NCBI GenBank assembly: GCA_041586735.1
Contig: JBFGZQ010000014.1
Location: forward strand, 29,041 to 93,040
Origin: Motiliproteus sp041586735
GTDB lineage: Bacteria > Pseudomonadota > Gammaproteobacteria > Pseudomonadales > Balneatricaceae
Reading direction: 5' to 3'
Length of the DNA stretch: 64,000 bases
A model generated the notes under the pieces. It did no database searches and was not told the origin of the DNA. It saw only the letters and a list, made by a program, of their open reading frames with translations. Made by a program: the position numbers and the translations under genes. Below, one piece after another: positions 18,292-27,175 of the stretch (position 1 is the first letter of the stretch; every line of letters starts with the position of its first letter).

Positions 18292-18821
18292 CAACGAACC
18301 ACTTGCAGCAACGGATGACCCGCAGACGCGGCTGAAGGCTGGCGAGTCAAACGCCCATGGCGTTCGACCAGCTCTTTAAGAGCCCCACGATACACCTCGC
18401 GTTTGAACGAGATCACCTGGCCTAACGGGTACCAATAACTGACCCAGCGCCAACCATCGAATTCGGGCTTATGCGAATGATGAAAACAGACGGCTGAATC
18501 CTGGGCTCGCAATTTAAGTAGAAACCATCGCTGTTTCTGGCCAATACAGAGCGGCTTGGAGTGATGACGAATCATCCGCTTCGGCAGACGATAGCGAAGC
18601 CAACCGCGGGTACAACAGATCAGTTCAACATCGGTAGGATCAAGCCCCACCTCCTCTTTAAGCTCACGGTACATCGCCTGCTCGGGGGTTTCGTTATCGC
18701 TAATCCCCCCCTGCGGAAACTGCCAGGCATCCTGACCCACACGCCGCGCCCAGAGTACCTGACCCTGATCGTTTGCGATAATGATCCCGACATTGGGACG
18801 AAAGCCTTCTGAGTCAATCAC
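18291..18821 (-). CDS. rppH: RNA 5' pyrophosphohydrolase
   Basis: Removes pyrophosphate from mRNA 5' ends and so triggers RNase E decay. The 176 residues start MIDSEGFRPNVGIIIAN and contain the Nudix box GGISDNETPEQAMYRELKEE plus VGL at about residues 38-60. The start is GTG. Length matches E. coli RppH (176). It is coupled to ptsP downstream; the 227 bp between it and the divergent HAD gene presumably hold both promoters. Confidence 0.96.
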   Translation of the reverse strand: MIDSEGFRPNVGIIIANDQGQVLWARRVGQDAWQFPQGGISDNETPEQAMYRELKEEVGLDPTDVELICCTRGWLRYRLPKRMIRHHSKPLCIGQKQRWFLLKLRAQDSAVCFHHSHKPEFDGWRWVSYWYPLGQVISFKREVYRGALKELVERHGRLTRQPSAASAGHPLLQVVR

Positions 18822-19048
18822 GCCAGCACCCTTACTCTACTTATCAAGCCATTGTTCCACAAATCGGCGCTATCACCAATTGCAGTTTAGGGCTAACAGT
18901 CCAGTCTGATACAGATAGACCGCAAACCACAGCACTAATCAAGCTTAAACCCACTGAATTGCAACCCTAGCGCTGTTGTCTCATGGCCACCTCGACTATG
19001 ATTATCGGCCTAAAACGCATTGCCCATTAACCACCTAGGAGCCTAGCG

Positions 19049-19702
19049 ATGGCATTGGCTATTTTTGATTTGGACAACACCCTGATAGCGGGTGACAGCG
19101 ACCATGCTTGGGGGGAGTTTCTAGTCGATCAGGGGCTGGTAGATCGCGACCGTTATAAGCAGGCCAACGACAACTTCTATCAGGACTACCTGCGCGGTAC
19201 ATTGGATATTTTCGCTTACCAGGCGTTTGCTCTAGAGCCTCTAACCCGCTTCACGCCCGAGCAACTGACTCAGCTGCATCAACAGTTCATGCAACGCAAG
19301 ATCACCCCGATCCTGCTCAGCAAGGCCAGTGCACTGCTGGAGCGCCACCGTCAGGCGGGCGATTTTCTGCTGATCATCACCGCGACCAACCGCTTTGTTA
19401 CCGGCCCCATCGCCGAGCTGCTAGGGGTCGACGCTATCCTAGCCACCGAACCCGAAGTGATCGAGGGTCGCTATACCGGCAAGCTAGTCGGCACCCCCTG
19501 TTACCAAGAGGGCAAGGTGACCCGGCTCAACCAGTGGCTCAAAGAGCGTGACCACGACCTACAAGGCAGTTACTTTTACAGCGACTCGCGCAACGATATT
19601 CCGCTGCTGCAACTCGTCGACCACCCTGTCGCGGTCGATGCCGATCCGGTACTGACCGAATACGCCAAAACCCAAGGCTGGTCGCTTATCAGCCTGAGAT
19701 AG
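19049..19702 (+). CDS. HAD subfamily IB phosphatase
   Basis: 217 residues. Motif I is FDLDNTLIAGDSDHAW with nucleophile Asp7, motif II is IITATNRF, and motif IV is YSDSRNDIPLLQLVD. These place it in the HAD-IB group related to phosphoserine and histidinol phosphatases. The substrate is not known. It lies divergent from rppH, as in Pseudomonas, and has TAGGAG before the ATG. Confidence 0.85.
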   Translation: MALAIFDLDNTLIAGDSDHAWGEFLVDQGLVDRDRYKQANDNFYQDYLRGTLDIFAYQAFALEPLTRFTPEQLTQLHQQFMQRKITPILLSKASALLERHRQAGDFLLIITATNRFVTGPIAELLGVDAILATEPEVIEGRYTGKLVGTPCYQEGKVTRLNQWLKERDHDLQGSYFYSDSRNDIPLLQLVDHPVAVDADPVLTEYAKTQGWSLISLR

Positions 19703-19706
19703 GCGA

Positions 19707-19730
19707 CGCTAGCTTAGAGACAAGCTAGCG
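19707..19730. terminator. hairpin between convergent HAD and rlmI genes
   Basis: Perfect 9-bp inverted repeat CGCTAGCTT/AAGCTAGCG with a 6-base loop in the 28-bp gap between converging genes. There is no T run on either side, so intrinsic termination is uncertain. Confidence 0.4.
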
Positions 19731-20927
19731 CTAGCTGACCGGCAACACCCGGACAAACAATGATTTGAGATAATCGGTCTCCGGAATCGCCGGATGTACC
19801 GGATGATCGGGGCCCTGGTGCCCCTGTTCGATGATCTGCGCCTGACGATCCATCTTGCGACTGCCGGAGCGCACGATCTCCACCAGGCGATCGCGCTGCA
19901 GATGCATCGAGCAGGATGCCGACACCAACAAACCATCGCGCGCCAACAACCCCATCGCCAGTTCATTGATGCGCTGATAGGCCTGCTCACCATTGCGCAT
20001 ATCTTTACGCTTTTGAATAAAGGCCGGCGGATCGACCACCACCACATCAAAGCGCTCGGCTTCGGCCTTAAGCTGCTTCAAGCCATCGAATGCATCACCC
20101 TGAAGCGTTAACACCCGTTCGCCGACGCCATTGAGCTGGGCGTTTTGGTCGACACAATCGAGCGCTGAGGCTGAGGCATCCAGACAGAGCACCTCTGAGG
20201 CACCCGCAACGGCCGCCTGAACCCCCCAACCACCAATATAACTAAATAGATCCAATACCCGCTTGCCCGCCACGTACTGCTGCAACCGGGCACGATTCAT
20301 CCGATGGTCATAAAACCAGCCGGTCTTCTGTCCGGTTTTGACCGGCGCCAAAAACTTCACCCCGTTCTCCTCCAGCGGGGCGTAATCCGGCACCTCGCCG
20401 ACCAAGGTTTCCACATAGCTTGGCAGACCCTCCATCTCGCGCATCTTGCCATCGTTACGCATCAGGATCGCAGCGCCTGGAATCACCTGCAGCAACGCCT
20501 CGACAATCGCCTCCTTAACCACCTCCATGCCCGCCGTTGAGATCTGCACCACCAGCAGCGCATGGAAGCGATCCACGACCAGGCCCGGCAAGCCATCACT
20601 GTCACCGTACACCAGTCGATAACAATCATTACCAAAACAGCGCTGCCGTAATGACAGGGCGATTTTCAACCGATGCACCAGCAGCGACTTATCCAGCATG
20701 CAGCCACTATCGCGGCTGACCAACCGGCCACAGATCAAGTTATTGGGATTCAGGTACGCCACCCCTAACGGCTTGCCTCCCGCCTGCTCGACCACGACCT
20801 GCTCCCCCAGCTGAAACTGCTTCAGCGGTGTTAGCGCGGTATCCACCTCATTGCTATAGATCCACAGATGACCGCCACGCAGACGACTGTCGGACTTGGG
20901 TTTAAGACGCAAAGTTTGCAAAGCCAT
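19731..20927 (-). CDS. rlmI: 23S rRNA (cytosine-5-)-methyltransferase RlmI-like
   Basis: 398 residues, as long as E. coli RlmI (396), which makes m5C1962 in 23S rRNA. An N-terminal PUA-like domain (about 1-75, GGHLWIYSNEVD) is followed by a Rossmann methyltransferase domain with the SAM-binding stretch VLDLFSYIGGWGVQAAVAG and the catalytic-loop segments VVVDPPAF and SASCSMHL. AAGGAA lies just before the ATG, immediately after two hairpins. Confidence 0.9.
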   Translation of the reverse strand: MALQTLRLKPKSDSRLRGGHLWIYSNEVDTALTPLKQFQLGEQVVVEQAGGKPLGVAYLNPNNLICGRLVSRDSGCMLDKSLLVHRLKIALSLRQRCFGNDCYRLVYGDSDGLPGLVVDRFHALLVVQISTAGMEVVKEAIVEALLQVIPGAAILMRNDGKMREMEGLPSYVETLVGEVPDYAPLEENGVKFLAPVKTGQKTGWFYDHRMNRARLQQYVAGKRVLDLFSYIGGWGVQAAVAGASEVLCLDASASALDCVDQNAQLNGVGERVLTLQGDAFDGLKQLKAEAERFDVVVVDPPAFIQKRKDMRNGEQAYQRINELAMGLLARDGLLVSASCSMHLQRDRLVEIVRSGSRKMDRQAQIIEQGHQGPDHPVHPAIPETDYLKSLFVRVLPVS

Positions 20928-20940
20928 GAACGATTCCTTG

Positions 20941-20980
20941 GGGCCTGAGGCCCGATGACGGCTGCTGTTAAGCAGCCGTC
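20941..20980 (-). other. two tandem hairpins in the rlmI 5' region
   Basis: A perfect 10-bp stem (GACGGCTGCT/AGCAGCCGTC, loop GTTA, 20957-20980) and a 5-bp GC stem (GGGCC/GGCCC, 20941-20953) lie back to back ahead of the rlmI ribosome site. No T run follows, so these look like 5' UTR structure rather than terminators. Confidence 0.45.
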
Positions 20981-20986
20981 GCTACC

Positions 20987-21026
20987 AAAAACAAACAGCC
21001 CCGCGTCCTTAACGGGCGCGGGGCTG
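20987..21026 (-). terminator. terminator after gcvH
   Basis: On minus, 10-bp stem CAGCCCCGCG/CGCGGGGCTG with an 11-base loop, then TTTGTTTTT. It lies about 50 bp past the gcvH stop. Confidence 0.85.
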
Positions 21027-21078
21027 GAATGATGAACGTCGATCCGGGTTAATTAACGACCCGTATCGGGGCGAGTGC

Positions 21079-21471
21079 TCAGGATTCCGCTTCGCACAAC
21101 TCGCCGTACTCGGCGGCGTCCAACAGATCCGCGAGTTCATCTTTGTGAGTCAGCTTAACTCGGAAGAACCAGCCATCGCCATAGGGATCAGAGTTGGCCA
21201 GCTCGGGAGAGTCTTCCAGATCGCCATTGACCTCGACGACCTCGAGGCTGATCGGCGCATAGAGGTCAGAAGCCGCCTTAACCGACTCGACCACGCCCAT
21301 CTCATCACCCGCCGCAAAGGTCGCGCCCAGCTCTGGAAGTTCAACAAAAACCACATCACCCAGCAACGCTTGGGCCTGATCGGTAATACCGATCGTCGCG
21401 ATACCGTCACCCTCATCACGAACCCACTCGTGGCTAGACGCATATTTCAGCTCGGCAGGGATGTTACTCAT
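21079..21471 (-). CDS. gcvH: glycine cleavage system H protein
   Basis: Lipoyl carrier that shuttles the aminomethyl group between the P, T and L proteins. The 130 residues include HEWVRDEGDGIATIGITDQA and the lipoylated Lys in ESVKAASDLYAP (about residue 65). AGGA precedes the ATG. It lies 104 bp downstream of ubiI and ends with its own terminator; gcvT and gcvP are not next to it in this window. Confidence 0.97.
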   Translation of the reverse strand: MSNIPAELKYASSHEWVRDEGDGIATIGITDQAQALLGDVVFVELPELGATFAAGDEMGVVESVKAASDLYAPISLEVVEVNGDLEDSPELANSDPYGDGWFFRVKLTHKDELADLLDAAEYGELCEAES

Positions 21472-21574
21472 AGTGCTGTCCTCTCAAAGGAGATATATTT
21501 ACCCATTAGCATCCGCCGCGCCATCACCAGCCGACGTTATAAAAACCGCAATGTATCGCCAAGCCCGGAGCAAT

Positions 21575-22903
21575 TCAACCACCGGGTACCGATATCATCG
21601 CAGCCGCAGACAAATCGGGCCGCGCCAGAACAGGCAAATCCGCCTCCAGACCTAGGCCATAACGCACCAACTGGCGCTTTAGCACCCCAGAGTGCGCCAG
21701 CTGCTTCATTCCCAGATTACGTAACCACTGCAGAACCGGCGGCACCTCGCCATAGAGATGATGAAACCCTGCCATCAACCCCATCATCGCCAGATTCTCT
21801 GCTTGACGACGACGCTGATAACGGCGCAATCGCTGGCAATCGCCTAGCGGCAGCCCCAGCTGATGGCTTTTCAGCAGCTCTTCAGCCAGCGTCGCTGCAT
21901 CCAGCAAACCCAGATTAACCCCCTGTCCTGCCAACGGATGGATGCAATGTGCGGCGTCGCCCATCAGCGCCAGCGCGCTATCCACATACTGTTTAGCATG
22001 GCGCTGCACTAACGGGAATTTGAATCGCGGGGCCACCGCGGATACCGATCCCAGTCGGTATTCGGACGCCTGCCCTAACGCGGTAGCAAAGTCAGCCTCA
22101 CTCAACGCCATCAGTTCGCTTGCATGCTCGGGAGAGGTCGACCAGACGATCGAGACCTGATGCCCGGTCCCCGCCAGCGGCAATAACGCCAATGGCCCGG
22201 TATCGATGAAGCGCTGCCATGCCGTCGCTTGATGCGGCCGCGTCAGCGTCACCGTGGTGACAATCGCGTGCTGCTGATAATCCCACTCGCTTAACGGCAC
22301 CCCAGCCAAGCGCCGGGTGGGCGAGTGTGCACCATCGGCGCCCACCACCAGCCGCGCCCTGAGTCGCTGATCATCGCTGAGCTGCAGCTGCCGCCATGCT
22401 CCATTAGCATCGTCCTGCGACGCTGACAAATGCTGCAGGCTGACACCACCCAGCCAGCGAATATTTTCATGCCCTTCCAAGACCTGGTGCAGAGCCAGCA
22501 GCGTCACTCGATTTTCGACGATATGCCCCAGATGCCCGAGGTGCTGCTCGGCGGCAGAAAAGCCAATCTCGGCGGTCCCTTCACCATCCCACACCTGCAT
22601 CTGCTGGTAGGACGTGACGCCTAGCTGCGCCATCCGGGTCCAGCCCCCCAGATTGCGCAAGATCTGCTCCGAGGCTAAATTCAGTGCGCTGACCCGAGGG
22701 TCAAAACCCTGCCCGGCGGCGGCCAGCAGCTGCTGGTGACGCTGCTCGGCAGTGCTGGCCGAGAGGTCGATAACGGCCACCTTCAGGCCGCTGCCGCCCA
22801 GCGCACAGGCCAGCGTCATCCCCACCATACCCGCGCCAACGATAGCGATATCCACATCAAGGTCGCTCGGGGTAAGATTATGATCTGGTTGAGTGATCGG
22901 CAT
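21575..22903 (-). CDS. ubiI: FAD-dependent ubiquinone hydroxylase, UbiI/VisC type
   Basis: Flavin monooxygenase of ubiquinone synthesis (ring C5 hydroxylation in E. coli). From the ATG at 22903, behind GGGGTG, it is 442 residues; a GTG 9 bp upstream is also possible. It has the Rossmann FAD motif DIAIVGAGMVGMTLACALG, DPRVSALNLASEQIL, the UbiI-like YQQMQVWDGEG and LGHIVENRV segments, and the second FAD motif GDAAHCIHPLAGQGVNLGL. UbiF is the nearest alternative. It starts 2 bp after ubiH stops. Confidence 0.85.
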   Translation of the reverse strand: MPITQPDHNLTPSDLDVDIAIVGAGMVGMTLACALGGSGLKVAVIDLSASTAEQRHQQLLAAAGQGFDPRVSALNLASEQILRNLGGWTRMAQLGVTSYQQMQVWDGEGTAEIGFSAAEQHLGHLGHIVENRVTLLALHQVLEGHENIRWLGGVSLQHLSASQDDANGAWRQLQLSDDQRLRARLVVGADGAHSPTRRLAGVPLSEWDYQQHAIVTTVTLTRPHQATAWQRFIDTGPLALLPLAGTGHQVSIVWSTSPEHASELMALSEADFATALGQASEYRLGSVSAVAPRFKFPLVQRHAKQYVDSALALMGDAAHCIHPLAGQGVNLGLLDAATLAEELLKSHQLGLPLGDCQRLRRYQRRRQAENLAMMGLMAGFHHLYGEVPPVLQWLRNLGMKQLAHSGVLKRQLVRYGLGLEADLPVLARPDLSAAAMISVPGG

Positions 22904-22905
22904 GC

Positions 22906-24186
22906 TCAGCACCCCAGCCTGGGCAGTGGCATATCCAGCCCCATCGCGCTTTGGGCAAAGGCACGCTTAAGCGGAGTGACCAGCTCCAGCCCCAGCAAGC
23001 CCAGGTTACGCGCCAGCACCGGGGCGGCATGAGGGCTAGAAAACAGCTTGGTGATCTGATCACTGAAGCCCAGCGTCTTGGTCTGATCCCAGTGCAGCTG
23101 GGATTGAAACCGCAGCAAGGTATCCAGACAACCTATAGCTCGCTGCTCAACCTGCGCCTGCAATAACTCCTGAGCCAGCACCAGGGCCCCACGCAACGCC
23201 AGATTAAAACCCTGACCGGCAACGGGGTGTAGCGCATGCGCGGCATTACCCAACACCACCAGCCCGCTGCGGACCTGTTCGCACGCCAGTACTCGCTGCA
23301 GTGGATAGTCGTGCCGCTCGCCCAGCGCAACAAAGCGTCCGGCGCGGTAGCCAAAGCGGCGCTGTAAGCGGCGCAGGAATTCGCCGGCATCGATACTCAG
23401 CAGCGCCTCGGTGTGCGCCAAAGGCACGCTCCATACCAGCGCGGATCGGGGCCGCCCCTGAGCATCATCGGTCAACGGCAATAACGCCATCGGCCCCTCG
23501 GTGGTGAACCGTTCGTAGGCTACCTGCTGGTGCGGTCGATCCAACGCCAGATTGGCGATGAGCGCACTCTGCTGATAGGAGGTTACCTGGCGGTCGAGCT
23601 GTAGCTGCTGACACAACCCAGATCGCCCTCCATCTGCGATCACCAGCAAGCGACTGTCGCAGTAATGGCTCTCACCCTGATACTGATACTCGACCCGCAT
23701 ACCGCCAGGAATCGCCTGTGCGGTGCTGACTTCGGCCGGGCAGCAGAACCTCACGCTGACCTGTTGCCGTAATGCCTGGAGCAGCGCCTGCCCCAAACGG
23801 CGATTTTCTAGGACATAACCCAACGCCGGCACCCGCTCCTGCATGGCATCGAGCCGTGTCGCGCCTAGATGTCCGCGATCGGAGACCTGGATCTTACTGA
23901 TCGGACAGGCATCATCGGCCAGCACCGGCCAGAGCCCCAGACCTTCAAGCAGGTGCCTGGACCCCAGCGAGAGCGCGGTGGATCGGGCATCGAAACTGGG
24001 CTGCAGCGGCTGATGATCGATTAGCGGCAACGCCACAGCCTCGAACACCACGATCCGCAATGGCTCAGGCTGTTGCGCCTGACCGCGTGCTAACGCCAGC
24101 GCCAGTGCCGCGCCCACCATACCGCCACCGACGATGGCAATATCGTACGTTTCTGACGCTGGGGCACTACTCATTCTCGGCGCCAT
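22906..24186 (-). CDS. ubiH: 2-octaprenyl-6-methoxyphenol hydroxylase
   Basis: Flavin monooxygenase of ubiquinone synthesis (ring C1 hydroxylation in E. coli). 426 residues with YDIAIVGGGMVGAALALALA, FDARSTALSLGSRHLL, the UbiH-like ISKIQVSDRGHLGATRLDA, and GNAAHALHPVAGQGFNLAL. Its start overlaps pepP by 20 bp and ubiI follows at once, the conserved pepP-ubiH-ubiI order. Confidence 0.92.
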   Translation of the reverse strand: MAPRMSSAPASETYDIAIVGGGMVGAALALALARGQAQQPEPLRIVVFEAVALPLIDHQPLQPSFDARSTALSLGSRHLLEGLGLWPVLADDACPISKIQVSDRGHLGATRLDAMQERVPALGYVLENRRLGQALLQALRQQVSVRFCCPAEVSTAQAIPGGMRVEYQYQGESHYCDSRLLVIADGGRSGLCQQLQLDRQVTSYQQSALIANLALDRPHQQVAYERFTTEGPMALLPLTDDAQGRPRSALVWSVPLAHTEALLSIDAGEFLRRLQRRFGYRAGRFVALGERHDYPLQRVLACEQVRSGLVVLGNAAHALHPVAGQGFNLALRGALVLAQELLQAQVEQRAIGCLDTLLRFQSQLHWDQTKTLGFSDQITKLFSSPHAAPVLARNLGLLGLELVTPLKRAFAQSAMGLDMPLPRLGC

Positions 24187-25555
24187 GCGGATCGACCCCT
24201 TGACCCCGGCTGTGCGCCATCAGCGCCTCGATCTCAGCAATCTGCTTGGGGGCATCCGCAGACAGCACCTCAGAGCCCTGTTCGGTCACCAACAGGTCGT
24301 CTTCGATACGGATGCCGATGCCCCGCCAGCGCGCATCGACCTGCTCGTTGTCTGTCGCGACATACAGACCGGGTTCGATCGTCAACACCATCCCCGCCTG
24401 TAACAGGCAGGGTTCGCCATCGCGGCGGTAATCACCGACATCGTGGACATCCAACCCCAACCAATGGCTGGTACGGTGCATATAAAAGGGTTTGTAAGCT
24501 TCGCTGTCGATCAGCGCCTCGACCTCGCCCTGCAACAAGCCATGCTCGACTAAGCCTGCAACCAGCACCCGCAGCGCAGCTTGGTGCGGTGCATCAAAAC
24601 AGACACCCGGCTTGACCGCTTCGATCGCGGCGTGCTGGGCATCGAGCACGCACTGATACAGGGCTCGTTGATCCGTGCTGAAGCGGCCGTTGACCGGAAA
24701 CGTCCGGGTAATATCACCCGCGTAACCGTTGTGTTCACAACCGGCGTCGATCAGTACCAGATCGCCATCGCGCAGTCGATCCCGATTCTGGGTGTAGTGC
24801 AACACACAGGCGTTCGCCCCGCCGCCGACGATCGTGGCATAAGCGCTGAAACGACAGCCCTGCTGGGCAAAACTGTGGGCGATATCGGCCTCGAGCTGGT
24901 ATTCAAACATTCCCGGGCGACAAGTGCGCATCGCCAACCGGTGCGCCCGGGCGCTGATGCGAGCGGCCTCGCGCAGCTGCTGCTGTTCGGCACCACCTTT
25001 GATCAAGCGCAGCTGATGCAGCAGCGGCTCGCTATTGTGAAGCTGCTGCGGCGCGCTGGCACTCGAACGGCCCTGGGTTTGCAACTGCTGACACCAGCGT
25101 TGAATCTGCAACGCCAAACCATCAGGAGCACTCAACGGCTCGCCAAACGGATAGTAGATCCGTTCGCAGCCGGCCAGCAGCCCCGGCAGCTGAGTCGGTA
25201 GCTCATCCAAACTAAATCCGCGCTCAAAGCCAAACTGGATGACCGCACCCTCGGCCCCAGCCCGATAACCGGTCCAGACCTCCTGGGCAGGGTCGCGCGG
25301 CAGCACAAACAGGATCGATTCGGTCTCAGCAGCGGCATTTTTTAACAACAGCAGCAAGGCATCGGGTTCGGAAAAACCGCTGAGATACAGAAAGTCGCTA
25401 CTCTGACGGAAAGGATACTCGGTATCCCGATTGCGATAGCGCAACTTGGCTGCAGGCAATAGCACCGCCGAACGCGGTGGCAGCTGCGCCAACAACTGCT
25501 GGCGACGCTCAAGGTATTCAGACAGGGGCAGAGGATCGATCACAGGGGACTCCAT
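24167..25555 (-). CDS. pepP: Xaa-Pro aminopeptidase
   Basis: Removes N-terminal residues that precede proline; a dimetal (Mn) enzyme. From the ATG at 25555 it has 462 residues; a TTG 18 bp upstream is less likely. The N-terminal domain starts with the family pattern YLERRQQLLAQLPPRSAVLL. Metal ligands are visible in order: DAGCEHNGYAGDITRTFP (two Asp), HRTSHWLGLDVHD (His), LTIEPGLYV (Glu) and GIRIEDDLLV (Glu). It heads pepP-ubiH-ubiI and follows ygfB. Confidence 0.95.
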   Translation of the reverse strand: MESPVIDPLPLSEYLERRQQLLAQLPPRSAVLLPAAKLRYRNRDTEYPFRQSSDFLYLSGFSEPDALLLLLKNAAAETESILFVLPRDPAQEVWTGYRAGAEGAVIQFGFERGFSLDELPTQLPGLLAGCERIYYPFGEPLSAPDGLALQIQRWCQQLQTQGRSSASAPQQLHNSEPLLHQLRLIKGGAEQQQLREAARISARAHRLAMRTCRPGMFEYQLEADIAHSFAQQGCRFSAYATIVGGGANACVLHYTQNRDRLRDGDLVLIDAGCEHNGYAGDITRTFPVNGRFSTDQRALYQCVLDAQHAAIEAVKPGVCFDAPHQAALRVLVAGLVEHGLLQGEVEALIDSEAYKPFYMHRTSHWLGLDVHDVGDYRRDGEPCLLQAGMVLTIEPGLYVATDNEQVDARWRGIGIRIEDDLLVTEQGSEVLSADAPKQIAEIEALMAHSRGQGVDPHGAENE

Positions 25556-25578
25556 CGCTGAGGATCTATTCAACCGGC

Positions 25579-26178
25579 TTAGTGTAGCGCCGCATCTGCA
25601 GGCAGGGTGGGGATAGGTTTATCAAGTTCAGGGCCACGATTACACTCTGAAAACACCAGCAACGCGACCATCCGCACGTACTCATGGATCTCCATAAAAT
25701 GGGCTTCGCTCTCTTCACCATCAGACTCGTTCACCGCAATCTGGGCGATTTGCGCCAAATCGTTCAAGCCATCCCGGGCATCCTCACTCAACGCCTCCGC
25801 CGGTGTTCCCCGGGCAAGCGCGTAACCGCACAAAAAGCCATGACACCATAATCCTAATGCTTCGGCACGTTGCGCCAAGGCATGGTCTTCATCGGGAATC
25901 ATCGGCTGCAGATCAAACCCGGCCTGCTCCAACTGCGCCAGTGTCACCTGGTACATCAATGACAAACTGGCCCGCAGTGCCGCGACAGGCGCCTCCTCTA
26001 AGCCGATCTGTTGCTGCGCCGCCTGGAACCAGGATGCCAGCGGCAGGCGTGCGCTCGTCGCCAACTGACCACAGAGATAACCATGCAACTCGGAAGGGGA
26101 GTGCAGGGCGGATTGCTGAACGAACAGGTCGGCCAGCTGGTCGAAATCGACTTGCTCTGGAATGGCATGCTGTGACAC
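25579..26178 (-). CDS. ygfB: UPF0149/YgfB family protein
   Basis: 199 residues, all-helical in character, with the family segments SPSELHGYLCGQLA near residue 26 and LGLWCHGFLCGYALA near 108, and an acidic C-terminal half ending in HEYVRMVALLVFSE. The biochemical role is not settled; a link to beta-lactam resistance has been reported in Pseudomonas. The start is GTG. It lies before pepP as in other gammaproteobacteria and diverges from the TIGR02449-zapA pair. Confidence 0.92.
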   Translation of the reverse strand: MSQHAIPEQVDFDQLADLFVQQSALHSPSELHGYLCGQLATSARLPLASWFQAAQQQIGLEEAPVAALRASLSLMYQVTLAQLEQAGFDLQPMIPDEDHALAQRAEALGLWCHGFLCGYALARGTPAEALSEDARDGLNDLAQIAQIAVNESDGEESEAHFMEIHEYVRMVALLVFSECNRGPELDKPIPTLPADAALH

Positions 26179-26321
26179 TTGAGACTACCTCTGGGCGAAG
26201 ATCCGGCACCCTATACGCCAGATGATTTAACTGGCGCTTATCCTAACATCTCAGCTGTGCTGCGACCACGACCAGGGGTCGTAATAATGATGCCCGCCCG
26301 CCCAGACAGCGACGACAGCCG

Positions 26322-26350
26322 TTGACCCGCCCCTCCACCAGCCCTACTAT
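26322..26350 (+). promoter_or_regulatory. promoter of TIGR02449-zapA
   Basis: TTGACC, 17 bp, TACTAT, ending 29 bp before the ATG at 26379. Near-consensus -35 and ideal spacing. Confidence 0.65.
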
Positions 26351-26378
26351 TCAAGGCTCACCAGGATGAGTCCGCAAC

Positions 26379-26582
26379 ATGTCAGAATCGACCTCAACAG
26401 ATCTGGAGTATCAAGTGCAGCAACTGCTCAGTTACTGTCAACAGCTACAACAGCAAAACAACCAGCTACGGGCGCGTGAGCAGACCCTGAAGCTGGAGCG
26501 CAACCAACTACGCCAGGTTCGCGATACTACCCAAAAACAGATTGAGGCGATGATCGGCCGCTTTAAGGCCATGGAGCAGTAA
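26379..26582 (+). CDS. short coiled-coil protein (TIGR02449 type)
   Basis: 67 residues that are almost wholly a Gln/Leu/Arg-rich coiled coil (VQQLLSYCQQLQQQNNQLRA onward). The size, composition and position just before zapA match the TIGR02449 family. ZapB, the coiled-coil partner of ZapA, has a similar character, so a division role is possible, but that is inference. Its stop overlaps the zapA start by one base (TAATG). Confidence 0.8.
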   Translation: MSESTSTDLEYQVQQLLSYCQQLQQQNNQLRAREQTLKLERNQLRQVRDTTQKQIEAMIGRFKAMEQ

Positions 26583-26878
26583 TGCAACCCGCAAACACGG
26601 ACCAGGTGGCGATTCAAATTCTGGGCAAAGAGTTTTTAATTAACTGCCCTCGGGAATCCCAACCAGAACTCATGACCACTACCCAACTCCTTGACCAGCG
26701 CATGAAGGAGATCAAGTCGCGCGGCAAAGTGTTTGGTCTAGACAGAATAGCGGTGATGGCGGCTCTCAACCTCACCCACGAGTTACTTAAAGCCCAGCAA
26801 CAGCTAGAGGATCTCAAACAGCAACAACAGCAGCTAAGTGCGCGCATCGCCAAAGCCCTCGACGACAGATCAGCATGA
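26582..26878 (+). CDS. zapA: cell division protein ZapA
   Basis: Cross-links FtsZ filaments at the Z-ring. 98 residues: N-terminal globular part (VAIQILGKEFLINCPRESQP) followed by a long coiled coil (about 55-95). Coupled to the upstream gene and followed by 6S RNA, the standard zapA-ssrS-fau order. Confidence 0.94.
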   Translation: MQPANTDQVAIQILGKEFLINCPRESQPELMTTTQLLDQRMKEIKSRGKVFGLDRIAVMAALNLTHELLKAQQQLEDLKQQQQQLSARIAKALDDRSA

Positions 26879-26942
26879 CCGCCAAACACAACTCGAGCCC
26901 TGAACAAAAACCCATAGCGAATTTAAAAACAATTTTCAAGAC

Positions 26943-26970
26943 CTGACATTTTGCTATTCCGGGGTATACT
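26943..26970 (+). promoter_or_regulatory. promoter of 6S RNA
   Basis: CTGACA, 16 bp, TATACT, placing the start near 26976-26977, where the 6S closing stem begins. Confidence 0.7.
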
Positions 26971-26976
26971 GGAATA

Positions 26977-27154
26977 GCTCCCTGAGGTGTTTGGCAGCTG
27001 GTATAGTCCCTCGAGCCGATAAGCACAATCCCGGAGGCTTTCAGCAGCTACTGATGTGCACGCCCGCTAGTCGGAAAGCCTAATGTAGCTCGAAAGCCGC
27101 CACCTTGAACCTTCGGGTTCAGGGCCGACATCAGCACCGGCACTGTGGGGAGCC
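26977..27154 (+). ncRNA. ssrS: 6S RNA
   Basis: About 178 nt that binds sigma-70 RNA polymerase by mimicking an open promoter. The closing stem is GCTCCC (26977-26982) with GGGAGC (27148-27153). Internal parts match known 6S RNAs, including the TCCCTCGAGCCGATAAGCAC-like segment and a hairpin with CACCTTGAACCTTCGGGTTC. It lies between zapA and fau as in E. coli and Pseudomonas. Ends are estimated from the stem and the promoter. Confidence 0.93.
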
Positions 27155-27175
27155 CTTTTCTTTGATTCAATACCG

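Noticed and set aside
21472..21574. Glycine riboswitch before gcvH
   Set aside because: Only about 100 bp, with no paired aptamer-like helices or conserved core that I could see.
21145..21918. 257-codon plus frame across gcvH and ubiI
   Set aside because: Opposite two well-identified genes, no domain, no ribosome site.
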